Shown piece by piece: positions 44,587 to 57,057 of a stretch of 64,000 bases of DNA. Within the stretch, counting starts at the first letter, position 1, and the number at the start of each line of letters is the position of its first letter. Location: positions 4,092,001-4,156,000 of the forward strand of contig NW_025408668.1 in assembly GCF_020360975.1 (NCBI RefSeq). The letters are read 5' to 3'. Source of the DNA: Hirsutella rhossiliensis (lineage: Eukaryota; Ascomycota; Sordariomycetes; Hypocreales; Ophiocordycipitaceae). The translations under genes and the position numbers were made by a program. Below the pieces are notes generated by a model, which saw only the letters and a list, made by a program, of their open reading frames with translations, made no database searches and had not been told where the DNA came from.

Positions 44587-45747
44587 CTACCAGTTAATTA
44601 TTGACGCATGGACTACATTCCGCGACGCTGTGCTTCCGTGACCCGTCGTCAATGTTTGCTGGTTCCAGAGCCGCTGAAAGCGGCGTGCCTCGGCGTCAGT
44701 GGCGCAAACGACAACGAACCGGCTCTTCTGCTTTTCGAGCGTGGCGCCGGGCGAGGTTCTGCGCGGCACGAGCGAGGCGGACTCGTCGTGGGCTGCCTCG
44801 AGGTGTTGGAGCTTGGAGACGCGCCACGGGCACCCCCTCGCAGCGCCGTCGACGTCTATGAAGCGGGAGAGGACGCGGGCGTCGAGGGTGGGCGGGTAGA
44901 CGTGCAGCAAAACGGCGGGGGGCCTGTGACTGGGGGCGGCAAGGGGGGCGAGGCGGGCGAGGAGCTGGGCGGACCAAGACTTCTTCGTCTGGACGCGCTT
45001 GCGCTCGACAGTGAAGGCGGGCCGGGAGGCGGGGACGAGGGTGAAGCCGGCAAGCTCGGCTGCCGGATGGGCGCCGGCGGGGGAGCGGAGAAAAGGCGGG
45101 ACGCAGCTCTCCCACAGGCCCGTGGGCGACAGCAGCTTGTGGCGGCTCAGGCGGTGCAGGCGGAGGATCGTGTCGCAGTAGGCGACGGCGGGGGCGGCCG
45201 AGGCGAAGGAGACGTGGTAGCAGCCGAGGGGCTCGAGGGTGTGGCGGTCGCGCTGTTGCTGGACTGTCGGGGGCGGAAGTCAGCGATCCATCTTGATGCC
45301 TCAAAAGGTCGGGTTTGGGGGACCTTTTCTGATGACGCGCTGCCAGCTCGAGTCGCAGTCGGAGCCGAGGCGGTAGAAGTCGCTTGGCTTGAGGTTGGGG
45401 CTCAGGCCGTGGAGGATGAGCATGGTGCGCGGGTCCTTGGAGTCGCCGTCGTCGTCCTTCTTGGCAAGGTCTGCCAGAGCTTGGCCCAGGGCCGAGGGCT
45501 GCGTCAAAGACACGGCGTCGTCTTGTGAGAAGGCGTCGCGGACAGCTGGTTCAGAGACGTCTAGCTGCGGGCGCGTCCTCTTGCCGAGCTGCGCATCCGG
45601 AGCCTCGGCCTCATCGTGGCCGTTTCCATTTCTCTGGTGTCGGTGTTGTTGCCGCCATGGAGTCAAGGACAATGGCCGCCGCGGGATCCTGCAGGCCGTG
45701 AGGGGAGCTGTTGAACGCAGCGTCGCCGGTGCGCGGGACGGGAGCAT
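44587..45747 (-). CDS. Conserved orphan fungal protein, probably mitochondrial, RRM-like
   Basis: Two exons, 45747-45324 and 45263-44587, encode 366 aa; the 60-nt intron (GTCCCC...GACAG with a GCTGAC branch site) joins SSWQRVIRK to VQQQRDRHTLEP. The first 60 residues are Arg/Pro/Ala-rich without acidic residues until about 45, consistent with a mitochondrial presequence. MLILHGLSPNLKPSDFYRL (109-127) looks like the first strand and helix of an RNA-recognition motif, and a second block LLHVYPPTLDARVLSRFID resembles another. I recall uncharacterised Sordariomycete proteins of this arrangement, but no function is established. The C-terminus ends NVVHASIINW. A 306-aa frame on the opposite strand (44608-45528) is a shadow. 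Confidence 0.75.
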
Positions 45748-46302
45748 GCGGGCGGCGGCGGCGGCGGCGATGAGAGCGAGGGGCGCATTGAGAGGAGGAG
45801 GTCAGAGTTGCTTCGAGGAAGAGAAGCTTTGAGGTCTTGGAAGCTTTGCAGGCGCATGGTCCGTGCGCTGGCGGACCCCTGGCCTGAGACGTCATTCCCG
45901 TACCGATGCATTTCTTGTGCCTGAATTGCAGAACGGCCTCCGATCATCAGGAAAAGCAAAACCCTCATTACTCCGGGCAGCATTCTTATTCAACGGGAAT
46001 CAGGTTCGAAGCAAAGTTCTTATTGTTGCCGGCCATTTTGAGCTGTTGTTGGTCTTAGTTTACGCGGCGAAGTCCACACCCCACGTCCTGGCAGTGTATT
46101 TTTTTCAGAGGCGTTTTTCCTCGTCCCATCCAACTGCAACTCTCGCCCGCAACCCTCTTTTTCGACACGTCTTCCGCACAGAGGAGAGAGCATAACAGAC
46201 CAAGTCCAAGAGGAGACAAGGGGAAAGAGAGCGCCCCGGCCGACCGGGCGGCCCCCCGACCCCTATCCGGCCCCGGCGAATGGATCGCCTCCTCGAGCAA
46301 CC
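45748..46302. promoter_or_regulatory. Divergent promoter region (orphan mitochondrial gene / AFG2)
   Basis: The 555 bp separate start codons on opposite strands and should contain both promoters. An AT-richer central patch lies at 45950-46110. No coding sequence is recognised. Confidence 0.55.
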
Positions 46303-48801
46303 ATGGTCAAGAAGAGCATCGAGGCCAAGGTGCGGCCGCTGGCCAACCCGAGCCTGGAAAAGGCCAGCCTGTTGGGCGCCGCGCGCATCTACATCAGCAA
46401 AGAGTCGCTGCTGGCCCTGACAAATGGCCTCGACCACGGCCGGCCCTGCGTCGTCGACAAGCTCGACCCGCCGTCGCCCGCGCTGCCGCGCCGCCACGCC
46501 GCCCTCTGGCTGCTGCCGGACAAGAACGTCGGCCCAAACGTTGTCATGATGACCCGGGCCTACCAGGAAGCCTCGGGATTCCGCATCGGCGACCAGGTCC
46601 GCATTGCCCTGGCTGAGGATCCGCTGCCGGATGCCGACGAGGTTCTGGTTACCCATGTGGCCGGCGGCGGCGGCGATGACCAGCAGCAGCAGCAAACAGA
46701 ATCAAAGCATACCCCTGGTTGGGAGTTTTCTCTCAGTCTCTCCATGGGTGAGTTGTGGAACTCGAGTCTGCGTGTTGTCTTGGCTGTATCCTCGCCCCTT
46801 TCCCGGGATGGCTTCCTACGGACATCCATATATAGAATCATCTCCCAAGAAACGTGAGCTGACGAGTACATGAACAAAGACCGCGCCGAGCACGTCTTCC
46901 CCGGCATGCTCTTCGAGGGCGTCAACATCAACAAGCTCCGCCGCTCATTCAAGGTCCTCTCGGTAAACTCCAAGACGACCAACCTCGCCAAGTTCCAGCT
47001 CGCCTCGACAACGGTGCGCATCCTCCAGCCCGGCGAGCAGGACGCGCAATCCGCCGCCGCCTCCGGTTCCGGGACCGGAATCGCCGGCGACCTGGTCGTC
47101 AGTGGCGTACCCGGGCTCGCGACCCAGGTCGACGCCCTCAACCGCTTCCTCCGGGGCTTCGGCCGCCCCTTTTGGGTCAGGGGCGAGCGCGAGTCGTGCG
47201 CCTTCGTCGTCCACGGCGGGCGCGGCACCGGCAAGACGATGATTCTGCGCCGCGTCGAGAAGACGCGCTGGGGCAAGGCGTACTGGGTCCGGCCGTCGGA
47301 TAAGCTGTCGACGCTGCGCGAGACGTTTCGTCAGGCGCGCGCCCTGCAGCCCAGCATGGTGCTCGTCGACGGGCTCGAGGACCTGCTTGCCAAGGAGCGC
47401 CCCAACCGCGAGGCCGTCATCGAAGCCCTGGCCGACGAGCTCGACAGCCTCGCCGACGAGGCCGCCCGCAACGGCGCCCTGCCGCGCGTCGTCGTCGTCG
47501 CCACGTGCCTCGACTACATGACCGATGTGCCCGCCAAGCTCCAGAAGCGCTCCCGCCTCCGCGACAACGTCGCCCTGCCCATCCCCCGCGCCCCTGAGCG
47601 CCTAGAGATCCTCAACTACCTCGACCCGCCCCTCCGGCCCGAGCACAGGGAGCAGTGCCTCGCCAGCATCGCCGGCAAGACGCACGCCTTCAACGGCGAC
47701 GACCTGGCCAACCTGGTCCTCAACGCCAAGCGCATCCTCGGCGACCGGCTGGACCGTCAAGGGGTCGCTGCCGCCTCACCAAACCTACTACTCCCATCAT
47801 CCTCGTCCACCTCGGACCCATCGCCTCCGCAGCAGCAGCAACAGCAACAGCAGCAGCACTTCCTCACCCCCGACGACATGGACCGCGCCCTGCGCGTCAC
47901 GCGCCCCACGGCCATGCACGACATCAACCTCAAGCCGCCCACCATCCACTGGCAGGACGTGGGCGGGCAGGAGAGCCTCAAGCGCGTGCTGGCGCGCATG
48001 ATCAAGAACGCAAAGGACACCAACCCGGCCTCGCGCCACGTCCTGCGCCACCCGCCCAAGGGCCTGCTGCTCTACGGCCCGCCCGGCTGCTCCAAGACGC
48101 TCTCGGCCCAGGCCATGGCCACCGAGTCGGGCTTCAACTTCTTCGCCGTAAAGGGCGCCGAGCTGCTCAACATGTACGTCGGCGAGTCGGAGCGCGCCGT
48201 GCGCACCTTGTTCGAGCGCGCCCGCGCCGCCTCGCCCTCCATCATCTTCTTTGACGAGATTGACTCCATCGGCGGCCAGCGAGGCGGCGGCGGCGGCGCC
48301 ACCTCGTCGGCCCGCGCCAGCTCGGGCGCCGTCAACATGCTCACCACGCTCCTCACCGAGATGGACGGCTTCGAGGCCCTCACCGGCGTCCTCGTCCTCG
48401 CCGCCACCAACCGGCCCGAGGCCATAGATCCGGCCCTCCTGCGGCCCGGCCGCTTCGACCAGGTCCTCTACGTCGGCCCGCCCGACCTGCCCGCCCGCGA
48501 GGCCGTCTTCGCCGTCCACCTGCGCGGCCTGGCCCTCGCCGACGACGTCGACGTGCCCGCCCTCGCCCGCCTCGCCGACGGCTACTCGGGCGCCGAGATC
48601 AAGGCCATCTGCAACGAGGCCGGCCTCGCCGTCCTGGACCGCCATGATGATGACGACGACGGGAAGGCAGCCGGCGCGACGAGGTTGGAAATCGCCATGG
48701 CGGATCTGGTGGCTGCGCTGGATAAGACGCCCAGGAACGTTACGCAGGACATGATTGACGGCTACGAGGCGTGGCGGAGGCAGTTTAGAAGAGTACCATA
48801 G
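46303..48801 (+). CDS. AFG2: AFG2-type AAA+ ATPase (ribosome biogenesis)
   Basis: Two exons, 46303-46747 and 46880-48801, encode 788 aa; the 132-nt intron (GTGAGT...ACAAAG, CTGAC branch site) joins WEFSLSLSM to DRAEHVFPGM. The N-domain (1-230) has the Cdc48-type double-psi fold pattern. D1 has Walker A HGGRGTGKT (260-268) but a degenerate Walker B, VLVDGLEDLL, lacking the catalytic Glu. D2 has the AFG2-specific Walker A GPPGCSKT (548-555), Walker B FFDEID (D607/E608), and NMYVGESERAVR. AFG2/Drg1 releases Rlp24 from cytoplasmic pre-60S particles. A run of nine Gln separates D1 and D2 (encoded around 47833-47862), and a Gly/Ala-rich loop interrupts the D2 segment after SIGGQRG. Confidence 0.92.
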
Positions 48802-49682
48802 AAACGTGCAAACCCAGGCAAGACAAGGTCAGGCATAGTGGGCGAATCACGGAATGGCCATATGTGGAAGAGTAGAACCAGGGGAAAAGGGGGAACGGGG
48901 GAAAAGTAGAAACGCCTTACGATCGGACGAGTTTCTTCGTCCTCGCTGGCGCGCGCTCACACAACTCGACGTTGTCGCCCGCGTGGCCAGACAAGACGAC
49001 AAGGCGCCCGTGTGTATCAACAACCGTCGTGCAAAGCCGACCTTCTTTTCTTCTGCTCGCCCTCGCTGCCGCCGCCAACTGTGATCCAGCGCGCGCCGTC
49101 GCACCACGACCACGAGGTGCGCAGCACGCGGGGGCTTCTCGCATCTCATTTCCATACAAGTCCATTCCGACTCATCATGCATGACACACGACATGGCGGG
49201 CAGCATACGGCCTCGCTCGATTCCCATCCGCTGCTCCTCCACCGCTCCCCCCCCCGCGATGTCCCTCGCCAGGGCAGAGACGATTGACAGCGCTCAGGCA
49301 GCCAGATTCAGTCAGCCCTGGCACTCGACCAATCTCGCCTCTCCATCCGAGTCCCATGAGCAGCATGCCTTCGATAACTTTGTCCCCCACTCCATGCGAT
49401 CCTTCGTGCCGTTCTATTCCTCTTCGGCTTGCCCCATCCAGTTTCCCCTGAAAAAAAAATAGGCATATCTTCAACAATTGGGGAGGTGATCAAGTCGGAG
49501 ACGCAACCCTGCAAGCAATGAATTGTAAAACGCCACCATCCGGCCCACCTCCTTCACGAACACAGACCGTGCCGTCCAAGGTCACGGTCTCTCTTGCCCC
49601 CGTCTTTACACGGGGGAAAAGTGGAAAAGACAGGTTCCGTACGCCGCCGCCAGGAAGGGGGAGAATATGAAAACGCCTCATC
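48802..49682. other. Convergent 3' intergenic region
   Basis: The 881 bp between the stops of AFG2 (+) and PSY2 (-) hold 3' UTRs. An A-run (49450-49459) is present. Small frames overlap antisense and lack domains. Confidence 0.55.
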
Positions 49683-52575
49683 TCAAGACTCCTCGTCAGG
49701 CCCGTCTCCAACCCCAGTCTTGACCGTCGGGGAGAAACTGATGGAAATCTTCTTGGGCGGGCCGTTGCCCGAGTTGGGTGTCAGACTCCTGCGTCGCGCT
49801 GCCGTTCGTGGCGTGACACTTGTGCTGGATTCCGACGAGCTGCTGTTCCGGCGTTTGTTGTGCATCAACTTCCCTAGTTGGTCTTCTTCGTCCTCCTCCC
49901 GTCGGCGCTTCTCGGATACCCGCTCCAGAGGCGGCGGCACGAAAGGCGAAGCCCCGGTTTCTTGGTCCGCCGATGCGTCTGATCCAGGCCCCGACCCAGG
50001 CTTATCGTCCATTGCTTTCGTTTTGGCCTCTGGGTTGGCGTTCTCGTCGCTATCCTCATCTGAGGGATAGTCAACCAATGGTCTCGATGACGTGGTAGAC
50101 CCGTTGGTTGACGACGCCTTTTCGACGCCTTCGCCGTGGTGTTCATCGTCTTCGTCTTCGGGATCCGACGTGTTCCAGTACTCTTCTTCGGCGGGATCCA
50201 TGGTGATGTGCTCCATGAGCCTCGTGCTCGGCGGCGGCTTCTTGCTCATTTCTCCCTCGCCCTCGAGAAGGTAGTCAACGTTGGCTGTGTAGCCCTGGGT
50301 TTGGTCATATCGCAAGACAATGTCGCGAAATGTAGGCAGATAGCTCAAGCTGACCAGGCGCTCCCGATAGTTGGCCACGAGGTGCTTGACCAATTCCTTG
50401 ATGTTCTCCTTCTTGATATGCTCGAAAAGCTCCATCGATGCAGAGCTGAGAAGATTGTCGCGCGGCAGCGTTTCAATGACGACGTCGAGGATGGGGCCGA
50501 GGATCTGCTTGTCCATCAAATGTTTCATGTAGAATTCTTCCTGAAGACCGACAAGATACCGAATGAACCGGATCGAAACTAGTGTTGGGACAACGTGTTA
50601 GTACTCTTGGACAAGCGCGAGGGAGGGGCACCGCTCACCCAAACGTAGATACTTCTCGGAGCTTCTGAGAAGTTGACAGACTCGGGCGGCAATGTTGTTG
50701 TTCAAAACGAAATACCTGCTGAATCGGTGATGCTGGCGAACGAAGAAGCACAGAATATCGACGAGATAGGTAAACATGGAGGCTTGCTGCGCCGTAAAGT
50801 TCATGTCTGTACGGTTCTCCAGGTCGACGAGGGGTTGGAAGAGCTTCAGCGCGGACCGCTCGTAGAACCGCGTCAGGAACAGCTCCTGCTGGGGGTCCAG
50901 CGACGGCTGCGGTCTCAGCCGCCCCGTGAATTCGCCATTGACCTTGGGGAAGTGCTCTGGTGCCTGAGCCACCATGCCCTGATCCAGCAGCACCTTGAGC
51001 GCCTCGGAGATCTGAGACTTGACGCCCAAGTCGACCTCGACGAGGAGGAGCTCGATCAGGGAGTCGGTCAGCCCTGACTGGTTCTCGTGCATCTGGCGGT
51101 AAATAGTTTGCCGAATCATGTGGGGATCATGATCGATGATGGAAATCATAATGTCCGTAGCTCCGACTCGCACCGCAACATCGTTGTGCCTCAGACCGAA
51201 GTGGATAACCTGAAGCAGCCCATGGGCGATAAAGTTGTTGTACAGCGTCTGGCGAGCGGGCGGCTGTATGTTCTTGGCAATCGCGCAGCACTGCTGGATA
51301 AAGAGGACGGCCTCTTTCCTCTTCTTTTGGTCTCGCCTGCGGGCGTTGAAGATGCCAAAGAGCTCGCTCAAAAAGGCCGAGTTGGACTGCAAGTGCTGGA
51401 CGATGTCGACTTGGTTGAAGAAGATCAGGGAGTTGAGGACCGAAAACGTGGGGTCGTCGAGGATTCGGGCAAGGACAACGTCTTTTAGGTACTGCAGGCG
51501 GTAGGTCTGGTGAATCTTTTGGCGCGTCTGCTCGTCCTCGATGGGGACCACCTCCTTGTAGCGGCCTTGGTTGTCGAGCCAGTGGCGGTGGTTGGCCTTG
51601 TGGCTTGGAAAGTCCGGGTCGTACTCCAATGCGCCGACAACGCCCAGGACGCACTCGTCGGACACGGCATGCTCGATGATGGTGGTGTCGTTGAGGAGGA
51701 GAATGGTCTTCATGATGTTGCACAGGCGATGCAGGTCGGGAAGGCTCTCGAGGTCCTCGGCCATCTCGACGAGAGGGATGAGCTTGCCGATGTAATCCTC
51801 GGCCATGATGGCCTTGGCCAGAGCGTCGCGACCGTTTGCAGTCGACGTCATGATTCGCATGCTCGACTCCATCTCGGCCAGGTTTCCCAGGTCGGCGGCG
51901 GGCAGGCTGACGGGGGCGGGGACCTCCATGGCGAGGTCGTCGGAGAGGCCGTCTTCTGCGAAGGACTCGTCAGTTACGTCAAGGCGGGGCAAGGGAAACA
52001 GCGACGCATACCAACAATGGCCGTATTGTTCTGGAGCGCTTGTTGAACATTACTGACGAATCGCCTGAAGACATGTCAGCCGCTGTCCAGCCAACCAAAG
52101 GTCGTCGAGACGAACCATATCAAGGCGCAGCCCTCGGCCTCTTGGAAACTGAGGGCCATGTCGACGCCACTGCCGGGCTCTTGCCACACGATGAGAGTCT
52201 CTGTTGGGTCCGGGTCAGCAAAAAGCTTCGAGACATGAGCTAGGATGGGGCACTGCGGCTTGCCTTGCTGCTTCTGAAATCCATCCTCCTTATGGATCTT
52301 TGTTTCCAGTAGCAGGCGCTCGGGTTGATCCTCGGACTCTACGATGACGCGAGGGTCCTTGCGGCCTTCTTCAGTCTGTATGCGGCGTGCGCAGCCGTCA
52401 GTCACCATGTCGGCCGGCAAAGGGATAAGGTCAATAGGTCGGGGGGAAGGAGACGTACAGTCGCAAAGGTCGCGGTGCAGAAGCCGGTGCCGCGATCAAA
52501 CCAGTCATTGTTGCGAAGCTCGTAGACCTTGACGCGCCTCTTGTCCGTCGCCTGATGAGGCACCGGCTGTGCCAT
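49683..52575 (-). CDS. PSY2: Protein phosphatase 4 regulatory subunit 3 (Psy2/SMEK)
   Basis: Five exons, 52575-52459, 52375-52116, 52064-52012, 51955-50639 and 50578-49683, encode 880 aa. The introns (83, 51, 56 and 60 nt) restore RGTGFCTATFAT-TEEGRKDPRVIV, CALIW-RFVSNVQQ, NNTAIV-EDGLSDDLAME and EKYLRL-VSIRFIRYL. The N-terminal EVH1/PH-like domain covers about 1-130, followed by the SMK-1 domain and an armadillo-type helical repeat with LCNIMKTILLLNDT and FSVLNSLIFFNQVDIVQHL. The C-terminal 250 residues are acidic and disordered, with an EKRRREEDEEDQLGK segment. The complex Pph3-Psy2 dephosphorylates Rad53 and gamma-H2A after DNA damage. The same frame stays open upstream to an ATG at 52920, so a longer N-terminus is not excluded; 52575 (or 52578) is preferred because similarity starts there. 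Confidence 0.95.
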
Positions 52576-53208
52576 CATCGCCGGCTCGGAGTCGCCCTCG
52601 GTGGCGAGCTGGCCGTAGGCGACCAAGTCGGGGGCAATTTCGAGATGCTGCTGGAGGGAGAGTTCGGGCGCCAACGTCTGGTTGTGGCTGAGGATGGTAA
52701 GCGCCGCCACGGTTCCTCGGATTCGCGCCCGTGTCGGGGGCGCGCGCGCTGTTGTGCGAGAATGTAGCTTGGCAGGACGCGAAGGCGGACAGGAGAGAGC
52801 TGGCACAGGCCGGGGAGGGGAGGTCGAGCGTCGCGCGGCGACGGCGGAGACGAGGCCCGACGACAAGGGAGACAACGCAGCGACGACCAGCCAGCGCGAG
52901 CACGTCAGCGCGCCATGCAAGAGGCTCTCGGGCGGAGATCGGTGGGGTTCGGATCAACGAAGGGCCACGGCGCAGCCAAACGAGAGGACGGCGACGGCAG
53001 CGCGAATGACGACGGCGCGCACGGGAGACGGAGGAGGATCACGGGAGGGGAGGGGAAGACGGCGGGCCGGGGGTGGCGTAGGTGGATGCACCCGGGGGGA
53101 GGGGGGGCGAAAAAGTGATGATATTCTGGGGCTATTGAAAGAGAGCGAGAGAGGGTTGGATGACAGGTGGTGTTGGAGTGGGAAAAGCGCGTGACCTGCG
53201 GCGCTTGA

Positions 53209-53236
53209 TTTTGGGGGAGGGGGGGGGGGGGGTGGA
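53209..53236. repeat. G-rich tract upstream of PSY2
   Basis: A near-continuous run of G residues interrupted by single A and T bases on the + strand. It could form quadruplex structure; on the PSY2 coding strand it is a C-run about 640 bp upstream of the ATG. Confidence 0.75.
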
Positions 53237-56200
53237 AGGTTTCGGGCTCAAGCCTGCCTGCCTGGCACCTGGGAAAAGTCGGGGGAGGGGAAGGGGACGA
53301 ACCCAAGATACAAAGCGTGAATGTACCGATTGAGCATCGGGTACTCCTGGGTCTCCGCAGGCCGCCGGCCTGCCCAGAAGTTTCTCAGTACATGGACATG
53401 CTGTAGTTACAGGTCTAGGGTGCCTGCGGAAGTGGGAAGAGAGGAGCCGCTGGAGCACGCGGAAATGGGCTTGTCAGGTACCGCGCAAGACAGATCAGGC
53501 ACGAATGCACAAGCATCATGGCAGGTGCTAGGCAGCTTTGGGCGCTTACCTAAGTGGGTAGATGAGGTGCGCGTCCTGGCTGTGGCTGGTGCGCCTATTG
53601 GAGCCCAAGACCTGTGGCTAGGCACGTGACACATTCTCTTGGATCTGATCTGCCATGCCGACCAACAGTCGATCTCGTACATCTACAGCAAGTCACACAC
53701 TCGCCGAGGCTACCTACTGTCACGGGCGCCCGCTCCGCGTGGAGCGATGGGGTAGCTCAGGAGCGGCATGAGTCGAGGAGCAGGCATCAACGGGTTGATA
53801 TCGCGGAAGACACTGGAGCTTCCCGTCCCATTCCCTTCTTCCGTCGCCGCTCATCTCAGGACACCGTCCCCAGTTCGTATGGCTTCTGCTTCTCGGACTC
53901 ACACGCTTCCGTCATCCACCTCCCTTCGCCAGACACCAGGCTCCATCGTCTCGCGCCAGAGTTTGAGCGACGCGAGGCATATCGCTCAAAAGTCGACGAG
54001 AAAGCCGTGTCAGGCCACGGGTCGTGATAGAGTGGCCCAGGCTTATCATTCCAGGCACCATCATTCATCACCGCCATCAGTCCGCCCACTCTGTCTTCGC
54101 CGATACCCCAGTCCCACGCGATGGCCACCTCCGTCGCCCTGGGTCAACCAGGCTGGATACAAGGCGTCCGTACACCTCGCGCATGGTGATGCTCCCCGCT
54201 TGCGATGGTGTTTGGACACCTGGCCCGCCGGACCAGCATTCTGTTTGTCCAGGCATACAGTCGCCAAGCCTCGGCCTCTCTCGGGGAATTCGTTGTTCCC
54301 CCGCAAGCTGTCGAGTGGCACGAAGTGCACACTAGAGCAATTCCGATAGGAACTCTGACGAGCGTCCAGACAGTTGTACACCATGTCAGCTAGGGGTGTA
54401 GCAGTCGGCACTATCGGTAACACGGCGTTATCGCTTCGCCCCGGTATCGTCAGGGGATGAAGCGACTGATGGATGCTTGATATGATCCCGAATGTCGATC
54501 ATTCAGTAGAAATGACATGGCACGTGGGACGGCAAGACTGTCGGTGACCGGTGACACCGTCTGGGCTCGACTCCACCCGTGCAGAGCGGCACGTCTGATG
54601 CGCAGCCTGCGCTCCAGCCCAGCCAGTGGCTTGCAGCCGCGCCTTTGCGACGGCCAAGCAGCGGTCGGTGCTCGAGGCTAACCAACTCTATGATGTCGCC
54701 TGTCCCACGGTGGCGCTGGAATCAACCCAGCCAGGACGCCGCAGACTATAAACGGATGGTCCCACGGGATGTCGAAGAGAGAAAGACGGACGACGATATT
54801 GATGGCTATTGGTTTTACATCTTTTTCCCTCGACGAGAGGTAGAGGGGCTGGCTCGTCTCGTCTGTATCCAAGCTCGTCTAGCTTCGACGTGAGCTCCAG
54901 GCCAAGTGGCTGCAGGGCCTATCGCGGGCTAAAAAGCCGACTCAGTCAGGATCCGACGCCGGTGGAAGTTGGGTTCAAAGGCTTGATAAGGCTGCTGGGC
55001 CACGAGGGTGAGCTGTCTAGACGGTTTGATTCGCAGATGCAGGTTGGCGGCCGGACGAGAAAAGAGATAAAAAGAATCACGGAGAATGCACCAGACAGCG
55101 AGGGGTGAAAGAGGCTTGTCTGCTCGTGTCGCGGGCAGGGGGGGCTGAAACAGACCGATGGGCGCATGGAGCACGTTTTTGTGTTGACAACAGACAAGGA
55201 GCACCGGTAAGCCAGGGTTGCATCGGGGGGCATCTGGCCCTTGGGTCGACGGATTCACGCGGCCATTTCTATGCATGTACTGTATGGGTGAAGGTTGGAC
55301 TATCAAGGTTCATCACCACTAGCCCTCTTCCAAATGCTTACCGATCGCTAGAGTAGGTGCTTTGCTCGTGAAGAGTCGGTCGCAAAGTAGTTGTGTGTAT
55401 TCGTAGGCACGAAGAGTATGAACAAGTCGCCGTGCAAGGATGCGGAGATCTGGCGATCTGGGATCCTCCGAGGCGATGCACGCCGCGCCACCGCCTGCCT
55501 GCACCCAACAAGGCAGCTCCAGCACGATATTATCAAGAACCAACTACATCAGGACGGACGAGGTTCGGCCATGATCGAGCACGCCCATTTGACGGCATCG
55601 TATCAGGAGCGGGCTCGAGGGTAGATTATCTCTTCCCCACCCACCCACTTGCACGGATGTCTTAGAATGGATGCACACGGTCATGGGAGCAAGCGGCTGG
55701 CACCCATGCGGCTGAAGAGAGATACAGATAGAGCAGGCGCCTCAACAGCCAGGCCGATACGCGAACCCAGAGGGGGTATCCATCTCGCCATCCGAGGGCT
55801 GCGAGCAGCGCCGAGATGGAGCACTGCGAGACACGGCAGGCTGGTCTGGTGGTGCCTTGCAGGAGGATACGTCTTTGGCATGCTGCCGGCCTATCCGAGG
55901 GAGTAGGATCAAGGCGTGAGAGTCGGCGTGGCTCCCGAGATGTTGTCGAGGTCGACCTGTTCTGGTGAGACGGAGAGCCGCTGGAGAGGCCCTCCCAAGG
56001 GCTGCTAGTGCCCGTCTAACCCGCCAGGAGGCGCTATTATTATAGAGCCAACGGCTGCGGGCCGCCCCAAGCGGGGGGATCGGATGGATGGTGCGGCCCC
56101 CCTTTGCTAGGTACAGTACCTACGCTACGGTACGTGTGCACCACTGTAACTTTGCGGCCTCGCAGCGACCGAGCCGAGAGTCCAACAGTCGTCCAACAGA

Positions 56201-57049
56201 AGACGGCATATTTGTAGGCCCGACGAGATGCAGCGACTGATCCGACGGCCGGGAGCGATCGAGACAACAAAGAGAGACAGGGCGTGTTCTTGTCCAACTT
56301 GACCGGCTGGTTCATTTCGCTTGCATTTCGTCATGTCAAGACTCAAAACGGCTTGAGTACTGGCGCCATTACCAGTCGGTCAACGAGGCAATGGCAATAT
56401 TGACTGCACTCTTCCATTATTGTGATGACTTATACACAAATCCCGTCCAGGTCTGCTCTCGGGTCCGGCTGGCCCGACGCCCGTGCTGTGCTGAACCGAG
56501 ACGAGCTGGAGGCATGGGGGCGTCGTGCGGACAGAGGGGGAGCCCCTGTCAGGCTGGGGGAGGAGTCCCAGTCCACCTCCAGCTAATACGAGGTGTGCGG
56601 TCTGGAGAAATGGGGCGTGCCGACATGAGGTGTCGATGACTTGGTTTTATGCTGTATTTGCCCAGGCACGATCCGGCGCCTGGGCAACGCCAACCACTTC
56701 GCCGGCGTTGCTCGCATCACGCCCCCCTCTGTGGATGGAGATGATGTTGCTCAAGGGCTCCATGGATTATAGGCCCGAGCTGTATGTACTGTGCGTTGCC
56801 TGCGGTCGCACCTGCATACTGTACGTACGAGTCGCCAGCGCACGAGAATAGACCGTCCACAGAAATCTAATGCTATATGCCCCCGGACATGTCATCCCTG
56901 TTCGCCTGTCGACCTTTCCAGGCTTTCATGCATGCATGTACATATACTGACTGTCGAGTCGAGTAGTTACGGTAGCGTCCCAAGCCAAAGCATCCCATCC
57001 CGTATTAAGTCTTGCCAGCCGGTGCTTTTCGGCCGCGCCGGCACCCGCT

Positions 57050-57057
57050 CTATATAA
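57050..57057 (+). promoter_or_regulatory. TATA-like element
   Basis: TATATAAA follows CCCGCTC and precedes pyrimidine-rich sequence. The position fits a core promoter feeding the gene that starts at 58345, which would then have a leader of about 1.2 kb, possibly spliced. The assignment is inference from sequence alone. Confidence 0.35.

Noticed and set aside
44608..45528. 306-aa open frame on +
   Set aside because: It is antisense to the spliced mitochondrial orphan gene, whose minus-strand exons carry presequence and conserved blocks; the + frame is Gly/Val/Glu-rich shadow.
46870..48801. 643-aa AFG2 model starting at MNKDRAEH
   Set aside because: The ATG at 46870 lies in the intron; the N-domain encoded from 46303 joins in frame through a GTGAGT..AAAG intron.
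53745..53830. tRNA-like text GGGGTAGCTCAGGAGC
   Set aside because: The D-arm-like TAGCTCAG is present, but no T-loop (GTTCRA) or complementary acceptor stem follows within tRNA distance.
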